Below, in pieces: positions 22,184 through 22,324 of a DNA stretch of 22,324 nt. The stretch covers positions 1 to 22,324 of the forward strand of contig PGXR01000112.1 in NCBI GenBank assembly GCA_002839245.1. The letters run 5' to 3'. The notes beneath the pieces are model-generated. The model did not search any database. It saw nothing but the letters and a program-made list of their open reading frames with translations, and was not told the DNA's origin. Origin of the DNA: Spirochaetae bacterium HGW-Spirochaetae-7 (GTDB taxonomy: Bacteria > Spirochaetota > Spirochaetia > Treponematales > UBA12059). Within the stretch, counting starts at the first letter, position 1. Every line of letters starts with the position of its first letter. The position numbers were made by a program, and so were the translations under genes.

Positions 22184-22324
22184 TCATGCCGGTTTGCCAA
22201 GATTGCACAAGCGCTTGATCTCCGACAGCGGCTCGAAATGTTTTATTAGTTCGTCGAACCTTGGTTCTCTGCAAGCACCGGTGTTCGCACGCAGGTAGTA
22301 GCGGTGGAGGCATCCATGAACCCA
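22184..22324 (-). CDS. Probable C-terminus of an unrecognised gene (cut by window edge)
   Basis: On the minus strand an open frame enters from the right edge and ends with TGA at 22184-22186. The 46 visible residues include LHRYYLRANTGACREPRFDE and end EIKRLCNLGKPA. Their balanced composition looks like a true protein end, though third-position GC is lower than in the neighbours. I do not recognise the family. If real, it may be the preceding gene of the same carbohydrate locus, 37 bp before the SDR start. Confidence 0.45.
   Translation of the reverse strand, partial: WVHGCLHRYYLRANTGACREPRFDELIKHFEPLSEIKRLCNLGKPA
22208..22217. promoter_or_regulatory. CAAGCGCTTG palindrome, possible LacI-family operator
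   Basis: A perfect 10-bp palindrome with the AAGCGCTT core common in LacI/CcpA-type operators, 26 bases upstream of the operon's -35 box. It also lies within the probable partial gene, so chance cannot be excluded. Confidence 0.35.

Overview
The window is high-GC bacterial DNA with tightly packed, often overlapping genes. The organism is probably a free-living spirochaete. The reasons are a PEGA-repeat secreted protein, a small outer-membrane-barrel-like protein, a fused formiminotransferase-cyclodeaminase, and a gene remnant that resembles spirochaetal secreted proteins. No rRNA or other marker gene is present, so this assignment is an inference. I saw no tRNA, rRNA, CRISPR array or intact transposase.

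Left region (1-4260, minus strand): a tungstate/molybdate and molybdopterin operon in the order tupA-tupB-tupC-moeA-moaA, with moaA cut by the window edge. Genes overlap or nearly touch. A clear sigma-70-type promoter lies at 4217-4245. Between it and tupA is a leader of about 215 nt with several strong hairpins, a good candidate for a cofactor-sensing (Moco/Tuco-type) riboswitch. The operon imports tungstate (or molybdate) and builds the pterin cofactor that carries it.

Middle region (4259-13104): a ferritin-like diiron protein diverges from a bifunctional glutamate formimidoyltransferase/cyclodeaminase (histidine and one-carbon metabolism). On the minus strand follows a sulfur-redox pair: a CoA-disulfide-reductase-like flavoprotein with a C-terminal rhodanese domain, and a separate small rhodanese. 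The fused rhodanese domain has Ser where the catalytic Cys should be, while the separate rhodanese keeps it. Divergent to this is a GH13 subfamily 18 sugar phosphorylase, most like glucosylglycerate phosphorylase. Then come a ClC-type chloride/proton antiporter and a divergent PAP2-family membrane phosphatase.

Scarred region (13105-16402): a chimeric remnant of two secreted-protein genes, a dispersed-repeat-like motif, and a 51-bp degenerate copy of the 3' end of the PEGA gene. An Uma2-family gene sits between this fragment and the intact PEGA gene. A divergent small outer-membrane-type protein follows. This stretch has the clearest signs of rearrangement.

Right region (16468-22324, minus strand): a slipin/SPFH membrane protein, then a carbohydrate operon read right to left: SDR oxidoreductase, GH88-like hydrolase, TIM-barrel sugar isomerase/epimerase, Gfo/Idh/MocA dehydrogenase, UPF0303 protein. 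The last four genes are joined by three 4-bp ATGA overlaps. The Gfo/Idh/MocA gene has a one-base frameshift near 18115 that merges its reading frame with UPF0303. The far right edge probably holds the C-terminus of another minus-strand gene.
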